Assembly (NCBI GenBank): GCA_016298185.1 | Contig: JAEDDA010000008.1 | Coordinates: forward strand, 1-43,510 | Direction of reading: 5' to 3' | Length of the DNA stretch: 43,510 nt | From: Bacilli bacterium | Lineage (GTDB): Bacteria > Bacillota_I > Bacilli_A > RFN20 > CAG-826 | In this document: one piece after another, positions 24,897 through 32,979 of the stretch | How the letters are laid out: every line of letters starts with the position of its first letter | How positions within the stretch are numbered: the stretch's first letter is position 1 | Made by a program: the position numbers and the translations under genes | Notes under the pieces: generated by a model | What the model saw: only the letters and a program-made list of their open reading frames with translations | The model's database searches: none | Told to the model about the DNA's origin: nothing

Positions 24897-25459
24897 TAAT
24901 AACCACGCGCTTTTCTTTCGGCGACAACTTTTGGTTGAATGTTGCGTTTATAGCTTGCTAAGCATTCTTTAATAACTTTGATAGCTTCATCTCTACCATA
25001 AACTTCATCAACCGTGGTGTCTTTATCTTCTAGTGATTTATAAACGGTAAAGAAGTGCTTGATTTCCGCCATAACATGGTCAGGAATATCTTTGATATCT
25101 TTAAAGTCTTTATAGAATGGATCATCATTACAAACCGCAATGATTTTTTCATCAGGTAAACCATTGTCAGTCATAATAAGGACACCGATAGGAGAACATC
25201 TAACAAAACTCATTGGAAGAATTGATTCGCTGCAAAGAACTAAAACATCAAGTGGGTCATAGTCTCTTGCGAATGTTCTAGGAATAAAACCATAGTTTTG
25301 TGGATAAATAGTAGAAGTAAATAAAACACGGTCAAGGATTAAATGACCTGTTTCTTTATCTAATTCATATTTATTCTTACTACCTTTAGAAATCTCTATC
25401 AAAGATAAAAAGTTTTCAGGTGTAATTCTCGTGGGTTTAACATCATGCCAACAATGCAT
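24896..25459 (-). CDS. ppa: Inorganic pyrophosphatase (family I)
   Basis: This soluble enzyme splits PPi into phosphate and drives PPi-releasing biosynthesis. The 187-residue protein shows the family I signature EISKGSKNKYELDKETG and the metal-binding DYDPLDVLVL. The start has a clear AGGAGG upstream. It heads a three-gene operon with trmL and the lipoprotein. It coexists with a PPi-dependent phosphofructokinase in the same window, so PPi must be shared between hydrolysis and glycolysis. Confidence 0.95.
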   Translation of the reverse strand: MHCWHDVKPTRITPENFLSLIEISKGSKNKYELDKETGHLILDRVLFTSTIYPQNYGFIPRTFARDYDPLDVLVLCSESILPMSFVRCSPIGVLIMTDNGLPDEKIIAVCNDDPFYKDFKDIKDIPDHVMAEIKHFFTVYKSLEDKDTTVDEVYGRDEAIKVIKECLASYKRNIQPKVVAERKARGY

Positions 25460-25499
25460 AATAGGTCCTCCTATATCACATATACTTTATCACAAAGAC

Positions 25500-25519
25500 T
25501 TTCGTATTACATTACGAAA
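25500..25519. promoter_or_regulatory. Palindrome between ppa and the second Trx-like lipoprotein
   Basis: TTTCGTA (25500-25506) and TACGAAA (25513-25519) form a perfect seven-base inverted repeat with a six-base spacer. It sits in the 78-base divergent gap, over the -35 region of the plus-strand promoter. It is a candidate operator; I do not know the regulator. Confidence 0.55.
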
Positions 25520-25522
25520 TTG

Positions 25523-25531
25523 TGTTATACT
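25523..25531 (+). promoter_or_regulatory. Extended -10 promoter of the second Trx-like lipoprotein
   Basis: TGT directly precedes TATACT (25526-25531), an extended -10 element. The predicted start, six to seven bases downstream, falls on the ATG at 25538, so the message would be leaderless. Confidence 0.6.
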
Positions 25532-25537
25532 AAGACC

Positions 25538-26329
25538 ATGAAAAAATATTACACGTTTCCTTTATTGCTTGTATTAGTCCCATCCATAAGTGCTTGTCAA
25601 GATACTGCGCACAGTATCGTCGCAATTAACAATATGGGTTCTGATTTTGGTGTGGTAGAAATTACTAAAGCTGGCTTATTAAATCTATTAGCGAATAAAC
25701 AACAATTTGTCCTCGAACAATATTCTCCAACTTGTTCTCATTGTGAAGATTTGAAACCAATCTTAGAAAAGTATGCAAAGAGTCAAAAGAAAATTGTTTA
25801 CAGATGTAATATTTTTGGATTAACAAACGAAGAATTTCTAGAAGAATATCAGAAACCATATCCAGATATTTTCAGTGATTATTACGTCCCAAGAATCCAA
25901 TTTATCAATCAGGGTAAGTTAACCTATGAAGTGAATTCTGCAAAGTTCTCTTCTTACTATGGTTTGAAGAGTATTATGGATAAGCATTTTTTCTCTTCTA
26001 AAATCTATATGGTCCAAACTGCAGAAGACTTTCTAGCATTTAAAGAATCACATAAAGATTATGTTTTCTATATGTATGATCAAGAAGATTCTTTATCCAC
26101 TTCTTTGGCCGCAACTTATATTATTAACAACGAAATAGCAAAAGCGAAAAAACCTGTAGTTTTGCTAAATTACATAACCTATACAGGGAATATTGACGCA
26201 ATTTATAATATGTTTAATGTCGAATATTATGCTTTCGCTTCATTAGTAAAAAATAACGAAATAATAAAAACCATCGACTATTCCACTGTCGATGGTTCGG
26301 AACTAAACAATTTATTAGCTAGTCTTTAG
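25538..26329 (+). CDS. Two-domain thioredoxin-like lipoprotein
   Basis: The 263-residue protein begins with a lipoprotein signal peptide (ISAC, acylated C20) and a thioredoxin-like domain with C66-S-H-C69 and the cis-proline segment VPRIQF. A second thioredoxin-like fold (about 165-263) follows without a CxxC pair. It should be a surface-anchored thiol-disulfide protein. The ATG at 25538 is chosen over an upstream in-frame ATG at 25445 because the signal peptide begins there and the longer form has no promoter. There is no ribosome binding site. The gene ends 11 bases inside the convergent atpC, and its last codons carry the antisense atp terminator. Confidence 0.85.
   Translation: MKKYYTFPLLLVLVPSISACQDTAHSIVAINNMGSDFGVVEITKAGLLNLLANKQQFVLEQYSPTCSHCEDLKPILEKYAKSQKKIVYRCNIFGLTNEEFLEEYQKPYPDIFSDYYVPRIQFINQGKLTYEVNSAKFSSYYGLKSIMDKHFFSSKIYMVQTAEDFLAFKESHKDYVFYMYDQEDSLSTSLAATYIINNEIAKAKKPVVLLNYITYTGNIDAIYNMFNVEYYAFASLVKNNEIIKTIDYSTVDGSELNNLLASL
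26262..26297 (-). terminator. atp operon terminator embedded antisense in the lipoprotein gene
   Basis: On the minus strand AACCATCGAC pairs perfectly with GTCGATGGTT (26269-26297) around a nine-base loop and is followed by TTTTTATTATTT. It lies about 20 bases past the atpC stop. On the plus strand the same bases code for part of the lipoprotein C-terminus, and no U-run follows. Confidence 0.85.
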
Positions 26330-26732
26330 AACCAACTTCAATTCTATTGATAGCCTTCATTAAAGCAATCTTAGCGCGGTTCACATCAACCGCGTTTTCA
26401 TTTGCCTGACCGCTTAACCTCTCTTCTGCACGTTGTTTCGCTTCTTTTGCGCGTTCAATATCAATCTCATCAGCGTGTTCACAAGAATTTAAAACAAGTG
26501 TGGTTTTTTCTTTATTAACAGTGATTACTCCACCGCCCACTGCGTATTTCATCTCTCTGCCATTGGCTCTAATAATCATCTTAGAAATAGCCACTGTAGA
26601 AATAAGAGGTGCATGTCCTGGTAGAATACCTAAATTGTATTTATCAGAATGCACTTCTAAAAATTCCACTTCACCATCGAAGTAGTGTCCGTATGGAGTA
26701 AGGATGCTCAAATGGAATGTTTGCTCAGCCAT
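26319..26732 (-). CDS. atpC: F1Fo ATP synthase epsilon subunit
   Basis: Epsilon is part of the central stalk of F1 and regulates ATP hydrolysis. The 137-residue protein has the N-terminal beta-sandwich (about 1-85, with the LGILPGHAPLIS signature) and the two-helix C-terminal domain (about 90-135). The final gene of the atp operon, it overlaps the convergent lipoprotein gene by 11 bases. Confidence 0.95.
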   Translation of the reverse strand: MAEQTFHLSILTPYGHYFDGEVEFLEVHSDKYNLGILPGHAPLISTVAISKMIIRANGREMKYAVGGGVITVNKEKTTLVLNSCEHADEIDIERAKEAKQRAEERLSGQANENAVDVNRAKIALMKAINRIEVGSKD

Positions 26733-26733
26733 A

Positions 26734-28137
26734 TTACTTTAACGATTCTGCTTTCTTTCTTGCTTCTTCAATTGTTCCAACATATAAGAAGGCTACTTCT
26801 GGTAAGTCGTCTGCTTCACCATCTAAGATCGCTTTAAAGCTTCTAACTGTATCTTGAACCTTAACATAAATACCAGGAATACCATTGAATTGGCTGGCAA
26901 CATGGAATGGTTGAGATAAGAAATTTCTAATCTTTCTTGCGCGTTCCACGACTTTTTTATCTTCTTCTGATAATTCATCCATACCTAAGATAGCGATGAT
27001 ATCAGAGAGTTCTTTATATCTTTCAAGGATTTCAATAACTCTTCTAGCAACACGATAATGTTCTTCACCAACGATTGCAGGTTCAAGAGCGGTTGAATTA
27101 GAGTTAAGTGGATCAACTGCTGGATAAATGCCTAATGCCGCTGTACCACGGTCTAAAACGGTCTTTGCGTCTAAGTGAGAGAATGCAGTTGCAGGAGCGG
27201 GGTCAGTCAAATCATCAGCAGGCACATAAATCGCTTGAACTGATGTAATGGAACCATCTTTTGTGGATGTAATTCTTTCTTGTAATTGACCCATTTCAGT
27301 TGCAAGTGTTGGTTGATAACCAACAGCGGAAGGCATTCTACCTAATAAGGCAGAGACTTCACTACCTGCTTGGGTGAAACGGAAAATATTATCGATGAAC
27401 AATAAGACATCGCTCTTTTCTTCATCACGGAAATATTCCGCCATAGTTAAACCAGAAAGAGCAACTCTCATACGTGCTCCTGGTGGTTCATTCATTTGAC
27501 CGAACACTAAAGCGGTTTTGCCTAAGACACCAGATTGTTTCATTTCGTGATATAAGTCATTACCTTCACGGCTTCTTTCACCGACACCAGCGAAGACGGA
27601 AATACCACCTTTTTCGTTAGCGATGTTGTTCATTAATTCTTGAATTAAAACTGTTTTACCAACACCAGCGCCACCGAATAAACCGATCTTGCCACCTCTG
27701 ACATATGGGCATAGAAGGTCAATAACTTTAATACCTGTTTCAAAGATTTCTTTCTTCACAGATTGATCTTTAAATTTTGGAGGATTTCTATGAATAGAAA
27801 GTTTCTTAGCATCCCTTACTTCTTCAAGTCCATCAATTGGTTCACCTAAAACATTGAACATTCTTCCTAATGTTTCTCTGCCTACTGGGACAGAAATTGG
27901 ATGTTCTAAAGAGATGACTTCCATACCACGCACGAGACCTTCGGTTGGACCCATAGAAACACATCTCACCGCATCATCACCGATGTGTTGAGCTACTTCT
28001 ACAGTTAATTTTTTGTTATCTTTTAAAGGGATTTCTAAAGCGGTAAGTAATTCAGGTAAATGTTGGTCTTTAAATCTAACATCGACAATTGGACCGACAA
28101 CTTGAATAATCTTTCCTTTGGTAGTTATATCTTTCAT
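26734..28137 (-). CDS. atpD: F1Fo ATP synthase beta subunit
   Basis: Beta carries the catalytic nucleotide sites of F1. The 467-residue protein has Walker A GGAGVGKT (155-162), the catalytic GERSREGNDLY glutamate region and the DELSEEDK loop of the C-terminal domain (DELSEED motif). Length is normal. It follows atpG by 11 bases and precedes atpC by one. Confidence 0.98.
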   Translation of the reverse strand: MKDITTKGKIIQVVGPIVDVRFKDQHLPELLTALEIPLKDNKKLTVEVAQHIGDDAVRCVSMGPTEGLVRGMEVISLEHPISVPVGRETLGRMFNVLGEPIDGLEEVRDAKKLSIHRNPPKFKDQSVKKEIFETGIKVIDLLCPYVRGGKIGLFGGAGVGKTVLIQELMNNIANEKGGISVFAGVGERSREGNDLYHEMKQSGVLGKTALVFGQMNEPPGARMRVALSGLTMAEYFRDEEKSDVLLFIDNIFRFTQAGSEVSALLGRMPSAVGYQPTLATEMGQLQERITSTKDGSITSVQAIYVPADDLTDPAPATAFSHLDAKTVLDRGTAALGIYPAVDPLNSNSTALEPAIVGEEHYRVARRVIEILERYKELSDIIAILGMDELSEEDKKVVERARKIRNFLSQPFHVASQFNGIPGIYVKVQDTVRSFKAILDGEADDLPEVAFLYVGTIEEARKKAESLK

Positions 28138-28148
28138 AACTATTCCTC

Positions 28149-28991
28149 CTATACAGCATTAGCTGCCGAGACAATTTCCGTAATTTCTTGGGTAATTGCA
28201 CTCTGACGAGCTTTGTTAAATTCAATCTTAAGTTGTTCAAGCAAGTCTTTCGCATTGTTTGTGGCGTTCTCCATCGCGTTACAACGCGCGGCTTGTTCAC
28301 ATACTTCGCTTTCAAGTAACTTGCTATAAACGATTGTTTTGATATAGATTGGAACAATTTCTTGAACGAGTGATTCTTCATCTGGTTCTAGAATTGGCGG
28401 CACTCCAATCATTTCAGTCTCCACTTCCGCAAGCGGGAGAATCTTAAAGTCTTTTGGTATAAATACCAAAGAGTTCTTGTATTCCGAATATATCAAGTGT
28501 ATCTCGTGATATTTACCATTGATATATTCACTGGTTATTAATGAGATTAATGAATTAATTAATGAGGAATTCTCAATTGAAGTATATTCTTCAAATCCTT
28601 CAATCTTAGTGAATTCACCATTTTCATAATGGGCAATACCTTTATTGCCTAAGATAATGGCATCATCTTTTTCTTTTAATGTCACATCCGCTAACTTAAA
28701 AATGTTGTTGTTATAAGAACCACATAAACCTAATGTTGAAGAAACAACGATATATAAATTCTTATCAGTATTTGTGTTAGCAACATTAAAAGGAGTCTTC
28801 GCGTTTTTCGCGCAAGATAAAACGGCATTAGTGGCTTCTGCTAATTCATTAGCGTAGTCTCTATTGCTCATCATCTTGTTTTTCCACTTCTTTAATTTAA
28901 CCGTGGAGACAAGTTTCATCGCGCTAGTGACTTTTAAAGCACCACTAACTGAACCTATTCTCTTTTTAATTTTGGTAACTTCTTGTGACAT
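28149..28991 (-). CDS. atpG: F1Fo ATP synthase gamma subunit
   Basis: Gamma is the rotating shaft of F1. The 280-residue protein has the family's long terminal helices: the start IKKRIGSVSGALKVTSAMK and the end EQAARCNAMENATNNAKDLL. A globular Rossmann-like middle domain lies between. The start overlaps the atpA stop by one base. Confidence 0.97.
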   Translation of the reverse strand: MSQEVTKIKKRIGSVSGALKVTSAMKLVSTVKLKKWKNKMMSNRDYANELAEATNAVLSCAKNAKTPFNVANTNTDKNLYIVVSSTLGLCGSYNNNIFKLADVTLKEKDDAIILGNKGIAHYENGEFTKIEGFEEYTSIENSSLINSLISLITSEYINGKYHEIHLIYSEYKNSLVFIPKDFKILPLAEVETEMIGVPPILEPDEESLVQEIVPIYIKTIVYSKLLESEVCEQAARCNAMENATNNAKDLLEQLKIEFNKARQSAITQEITEIVSAANAV

Positions 28992-30499
28992 TATTTCTTG
29001 TTAACTTGGAAGAAATCATCGATAGCTTTATTAAGGGCTTTTTCTGTTTCTTCACTTAATTCTTTCTTGTTATCAATATCTTTTAAGATATTAGGATGGT
29101 TGTTTTTCACATATTGATGTGCGGCTTCAACAGTTTTACCAACTTCTTCGATTGGTAGTTCATCTAACTTATTTGTTTTAGCGATGAATAAACCAAATAC
29201 TTGTTCTGATAAGGAGCGAACTTTGTATTGTTCTTGTCTAAGAACTTGGAGTAGAACTTCACCATGTTTTAAGATTGCTAAAGTCGATTTATCTAAATCA
29301 CTACCAAATTGAGAGAATGATTTCATTTCTAAGAAACTCGCTAAATCAATCTTTAAGCTTCTAGCAACTTGTTTAGTTGCTTTAAATTGTGCTGCACCAC
29401 CAACACGAGAGACGGATAAACCGCTATCAATAGCAGGTCTTTGTCCGGCATTAAATAAGTCTGTGGTTAAGAAAATTTGACCATCAGTAATAGAAATGAC
29501 GTTTGTTGGAATATAAGCGGAAATATCACCAGATTGTGTTTCAACAATTGGTAAAGCAGTAATTGATCCACCACCAAATTCATCAGATAGCTTGCATGCA
29601 CGTTCTAATAAACGAGAATGTAAATAGAAGACATCACCTGGGTAAGCTTCTCTGCCTGGGCTACGTTTAAGTAATAATGATAAGGCACGATAAGCGACTG
29701 CGTGTTTTGATAAATCATCGTAGATGATTAAAACATCTTTGCCTTGTTCCATCCACTCTTCTGCCATAGCACATCCTGCATATGGAGCGACATAAAGCAT
29801 TGGAGCTGGTTCACTGGCGGTTGCCGCCATAACCAAGGTATATTCCATCGCGCCATGACTCTTTAGTTTGTCAACGATTTGAGCGACCGTGGAATTCTTT
29901 TGTCCAATGGCTACATAAATACAAAGGACATTCTTACCTTTTTGATTGATGATGGCATCGATAGCAATCGCGGTTTTACCGGTTTGTCTGTCACCGATAA
30001 TAAGTTCACGTTGTCCTCTACCGATTGGTGTCATCGCATCAATAGCAGTAATACCTGTTTCTAAAGGAGTGTTAACGCTTTTACGAGTAATAACGCCTGG
30101 AGCAATTCTTTCGATTGGACGGTTTTTCTTGGTTTTAATTTCACCAAGTCCATCGATTGGCTGTCCCAATGCATTAACTACACGACCTAATAATTCATCA
30201 CCGACTGGAACTTCCATAACTTGTTTGGTGCGTTTCACGGTATCGCCTTCCTTAATAAGAGTGTCATCTCCTAAAAGGACTGCGCCGACATGGCCTTCTT
30301 CAAGGTTCATGACCATGCCATAAACATCGTTAGGGAATAAAAGAAGTTCACCTAACATCGCTTGGTCTAAACCATAGATTAAAGCAATGCCATCGCCAAC
30401 GGTAACGACTGTTCCGACATCGCTGGAATCAATTTTCGCGTGATAGTTTTTGATTTGCTCTTTAATAAGAGCGCTGATTTCATTCGCGTTAATTTTCAT
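28991..30499 (-). CDS. atpA: F1Fo ATP synthase alpha subunit
   Basis: Alpha alternates with beta in the F1 hexamer and holds the non-catalytic nucleotide sites. The 502-residue protein has the P-loop GDRQTGKT near residue 170 and the PAIDSGLSVSRVGGAAQ signature. Full length. A Shine-Dalgarno sequence GGAGG precedes the ATG. Confidence 0.98.
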   Translation of the reverse strand: MKINANEISALIKEQIKNYHAKIDSSDVGTVVTVGDGIALIYGLDQAMLGELLLFPNDVYGMVMNLEEGHVGAVLLGDDTLIKEGDTVKRTKQVMEVPVGDELLGRVVNALGQPIDGLGEIKTKKNRPIERIAPGVITRKSVNTPLETGITAIDAMTPIGRGQRELIIGDRQTGKTAIAIDAIINQKGKNVLCIYVAIGQKNSTVAQIVDKLKSHGAMEYTLVMAATASEPAPMLYVAPYAGCAMAEEWMEQGKDVLIIYDDLSKHAVAYRALSLLLKRSPGREAYPGDVFYLHSRLLERACKLSDEFGGGSITALPIVETQSGDISAYIPTNVISITDGQIFLTTDLFNAGQRPAIDSGLSVSRVGGAAQFKATKQVARSLKIDLASFLEMKSFSQFGSDLDKSTLAILKHGEVLLQVLRQEQYKVRSLSEQVFGLFIAKTNKLDELPIEEVGKTVEAAHQYVKNNHPNILKDIDNKKELSEETEKALNKAIDDFFQVNKK

Positions 30500-30511
30500 A
30501 ATCTACCCTCC

Positions 30512-31039
30512 TTATTTCAAAAGGTCTTTTTTCATCATTTCAATGCTGTGTTTGATAGAACCATCATAGATGCGATCTTTAATAACAATCTTCACACCAC
30601 CGATTAAAGATGGGTCGATGACATTTTTAAGTTCCACTTTATTGTTTTCTATCTTTGAAATTTTCTTTTCAATTTGGTCGATAACTGTTTGATCTAGTTT
30701 TAAGGTGCTATAGATAAGTCCTTCACTAACTCCACGATATTGATTGCAATAACTGTTAAAGTTTTCAAAAACATCGAGGATTAAATCTGTACGGTTATTC
30801 TCCATGATCACATCGATGAGTGCGACGATTTTCTTGTCCACTCCCACCAATGTTTTTTCTAAAATCTCTATTCTTTCTTCTAGAGATAAGAATGAACTTC
30901 CAAGGATCATGATAAAATCAGTATTTTCTTCAAAAATACTCTTTAATGTCTTTACATCCTTTTGCCAAGAATCAATTTTGTTTTCTTCTAAGGCCAATGA
31001 ATATAAAGCTAAACCGTAACGTGAAGCGACGCTTTCCAT
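30512..31039 (-). CDS. atpH: F1Fo ATP synthase delta subunit
   Basis: Delta joins the peripheral stalk (b) to the top of F1. The 175-residue protein has the family's helical N-terminal domain (SRYGLALYSLALEENKID at the start) and the C-terminal segment with DPSLIGGVKI. It sits in the standard place between atpF and atpA. Confidence 0.95.
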   Translation of the reverse strand: MESVASRYGLALYSLALEENKIDSWQKDVKTLKSIFEENTDFIMILGSSFLSLEERIEILEKTLVGVDKKIVALIDVIMENNRTDLILDVFENFNSYCNQYRGVSEGLIYSTLKLDQTVIDQIEKKISKIENNKVELKNVIDPSLIGGVKIVIKDRIYDGSIKHSIEMMKKDLLK

Positions 31040-31042
31040 AAA

Positions 31043-31582
31043 TTATTTATCCATATCCTTAATGAAGTTCTCTACGATACGAGCGTTATCTTTTTCATTA
31101 ACTTCTCGTTTCAAAACTTCTTCAGAAGCCGCTAAAGCAACTGAAACCATCTCTTGACGGATTTCTTCCTTAGCTTCTTCTTTGCTTCTAGCGATATCTT
31201 CCTCCGCTAGTGATTTCATCTTGTTAATTTCAAGTTGAGTTTCTTCAATCATTGCGCGCTTGTTGTCTTCCGCAGTTTCTTTCGCTTGTGCGATGATATT
31301 TGCGGCTTCTTTCTTGCTAGCAATAATTGCCTCTTCACTTTGTGAAGCATTTTTAATAGTTTCCGCTTTTGCTTCTTCAGCTTGTCTTATATTATCTTCG
31401 ATATAATCAGAACGTTTTTTGAGCATTTTACGAACTGGCTTATACGCGACAAAGAAAACGACAAGAATCATCACAATGAGGGCACCTAATTGGCACACAA
31501 AAGACACCCAATTTGGAATTAGGTTTTCTCTAATGTAATCACCAATAGAACTAATATCCGCTAGTGTGACTAGGTTAAACAT
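31043..31582 (-). CDS. atpF: F1Fo ATP synthase b subunit
   Basis: b forms the peripheral stalk. The 179-residue protein has one N-terminal membrane helix (about residues 28-48) and then a long, charged, heptad-like coiled coil (about 55-165) rich in E, K and A. There is no second b-type gene in the operon, so the stalk is likely a homodimer. Confidence 0.96.
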   Translation of the reverse strand: MFNLVTLADISSIGDYIRENLIPNWVSFVCQLGALIVMILVVFFVAYKPVRKMLKKRSDYIEDNIRQAEEAKAETIKNASQSEEAIIASKKEAANIIAQAKETAEDNKRAMIEETQLEINKMKSLAEEDIARSKEEAKEEIRQEMVSVALAASEEVLKREVNEKDNARIVENFIKDMDK

Positions 31583-31608
31583 GTGCTACCTCCTTTTTTG
31601 AGACTTGT

Positions 31609-31836
31609 TTATTTTGCGACGAAGAGTAATAAGATTGCGATTAACAATGCGTAAATGGCGGTTGTTTCAACTAATGAACAGCCTAAGATCATTGTGGTAC
31701 GTAACTTTTTGTAAACGTCTGGGTTTCTGGCGATGCCATCAACTGCATGACTAACAACAAGACCTTCACCAATAGCGCTTGGCATAACCGCTAACATGGT
31801 AATTGCGATGGCTAAGTATTTCATTGCTACTTCCAT
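31609..31836 (-). CDS. atpE: F1Fo ATP synthase c subunit, two-carboxylate (Na+-type) motif
   Basis: The c ring carries the coupling ion through the membrane. The 75-residue hairpin has two helices joined by the loop AVDGIARNP. The ion-site residues are unusual: E24 in helix 1 (IGEGL) and E57 in helix 2, followed by T58 and Y62 (VETTAIY). The 33-residue distance between them is the one between Glu32 and Glu65 of Fusobacterium nucleatum, whose rotor is Na+-specific with a two-carboxylate motif. The E-T/S and Tyr arrangement is also that of Na+ rotors, so Na+ coupling is predicted. M1 is preferred as start because AGGAGA lies eight bases upstream. Confidence 0.95.
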   Translation of the reverse strand: MEVAMKYLAIAITMLAVMPSAIGEGLVVSHAVDGIARNPDVYKKLRTTMILGCSLVETTAIYALLIAILLLFVAK

Positions 31837-31865
31837 AACTAATATCTCCTTTCTTTCTAAAATTT

Positions 31866-32588
31866 TTAATCGAGTAATTCATCAGGTGTTTCTTGACCTA
31901 CATAAATGGTTGTTAACGATAGGAAAACTGTCGTTTGAATGAAACCAGAGAAGAGGTCGAAGTATAGGTGCAATATCCACGCGATGAATGGAGCGATAAA
32001 TACTTCATTAAGTGGCGCTTCAATTGCAGCGAACACCATTGCTGATAAGTTTTGAAGGGCATAATAAACAATGTTCATTATGACAAATCCTGACAACGCA
32101 TTACCGAATAAACGGAGCGTTAAGGATAATAATGGAGCCCACATAGAAATCAAATTAACTGGCAAGAAGAATGGCAGTGGCTCCACATAACGTTTGAAAT
32201 AACGGATTTTGTTATATTTCGCTGCGGTCGCGTGAATCAAGATAAATGTAGATAGACCGAGTGATAATGGAACACTTAAAGTAGTCATTGGAGATGGTAA
32301 ACCAGTAAGGCCAAAGATAAAGGCAAGGAAGAGATAAACACCGATTGCCATTAAGTAGCCACCAAAGATTCTGAATCTTTTTCCGAGTAATCCTTCTGCG
32401 AAGTCTTCAAAGAAGGTCACGCCCATCTCAGCGATAAGAAGTATTCCTTTTGGCTTCTTTAAAGGGTCATGAAAATGGGCCCTGATGCCGATATAGATAG
32501 CCAAAATAATCATGATTAACATCACGATCATTGAGGTGAATACTCCACCAGCTAACTCTGTTGATTTTAATTGAGCAACAATGTCCAT
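31866..32588 (-). CDS. atpB: F1Fo ATP synthase a subunit
   Basis: Subunit a forms the ion half-channels next to the c ring. The 240-residue protein has five or six membrane helices and the conserved stator arginine in SLTLRLFGN within the fifth helix, followed by the last helix containing HLYFDLFSGFIQTTVF. It overlaps the atpI stop by one base. Confidence 0.96.
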   Translation of the reverse strand: MDIVAQLKSTELAGGVFTSMIVMLIMIILAIYIGIRAHFHDPLKKPKGILLIAEMGVTFFEDFAEGLLGKRFRIFGGYLMAIGVYLFLAFIFGLTGLPSPMTTLSVPLSLGLSTFILIHATAAKYNKIRYFKRYVEPLPFFLPVNLISMWAPLLSLTLRLFGNALSGFVIMNIVYYALQNLSAMVFAAIEAPLNEVFIAPFIAWILHLYFDLFSGFIQTTVFLSLTTIYVGQETPDELLD

Positions 32589-32974
32589 TACTTCTCCTTT
32601 CTAACCAAGATTAAGTGAACGATTAAAGGTATGAAATAACTACCTGCAACCGCGAAAATATTGAAGGCTTTAAAGCCTAACCCGTAATATAACCAACCGA
32701 CTAAGAATAATAGTCCACCGATGAGTAGCATCTTAACAAAAATGACAATAATAGTAAGAACTAATGAGCGTTTGGCTTTCTCTTCGTTATTTATTAGTCC
32801 AAGGACTATATATATAAGGACAGATAATCCTCCACCTAAGGCAATTCCTTGAGGAATTTCCATAAGAGAGAAAAAGAAGAATGGTATGCACAAAATAACT
32901 GCTCCCACAATAACGATTGAGGACCACAAAGAGACTTTATATTCAAGCCTGAGTTTGCTATACCATTCTTTCAT
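32588..32974 (-). CDS. atpI: AtpI-like membrane protein of the ATP synthase operon
   Basis: The 128-residue protein has four hydrophobic helices (about 14-36, 42-60, 70-93 and 102-122) and lies immediately before atpB, the position of atpI. In other bacteria AtpI assists c-ring assembly or Mg2+ uptake. Sequence conservation in this family is weak, so the assignment rests mainly on position, size and topology. It starts five bases after pfp without a strong ribosome binding site. Confidence 0.75.
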   Translation of the reverse strand: MKEWYSKLRLEYKVSLWSSIVIVGAVILCIPFFFFSLMEIPQGIALGGGLSVLIYIVLGLINNEEKAKRSLVLTIIVIFVKMLLIGGLLFLVGWLYYGLGFKAFNIFAVAGSYFIPLIVHLILVRKEK

Positions 32975-32979
32975 AAAAA

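Noticed and set aside
29946..30323. A 125-codon plus-strand frame opposite atpA
   Set aside because: It is a shadow of the strongly conserved atpA frame and has no promoter or ribosome site.
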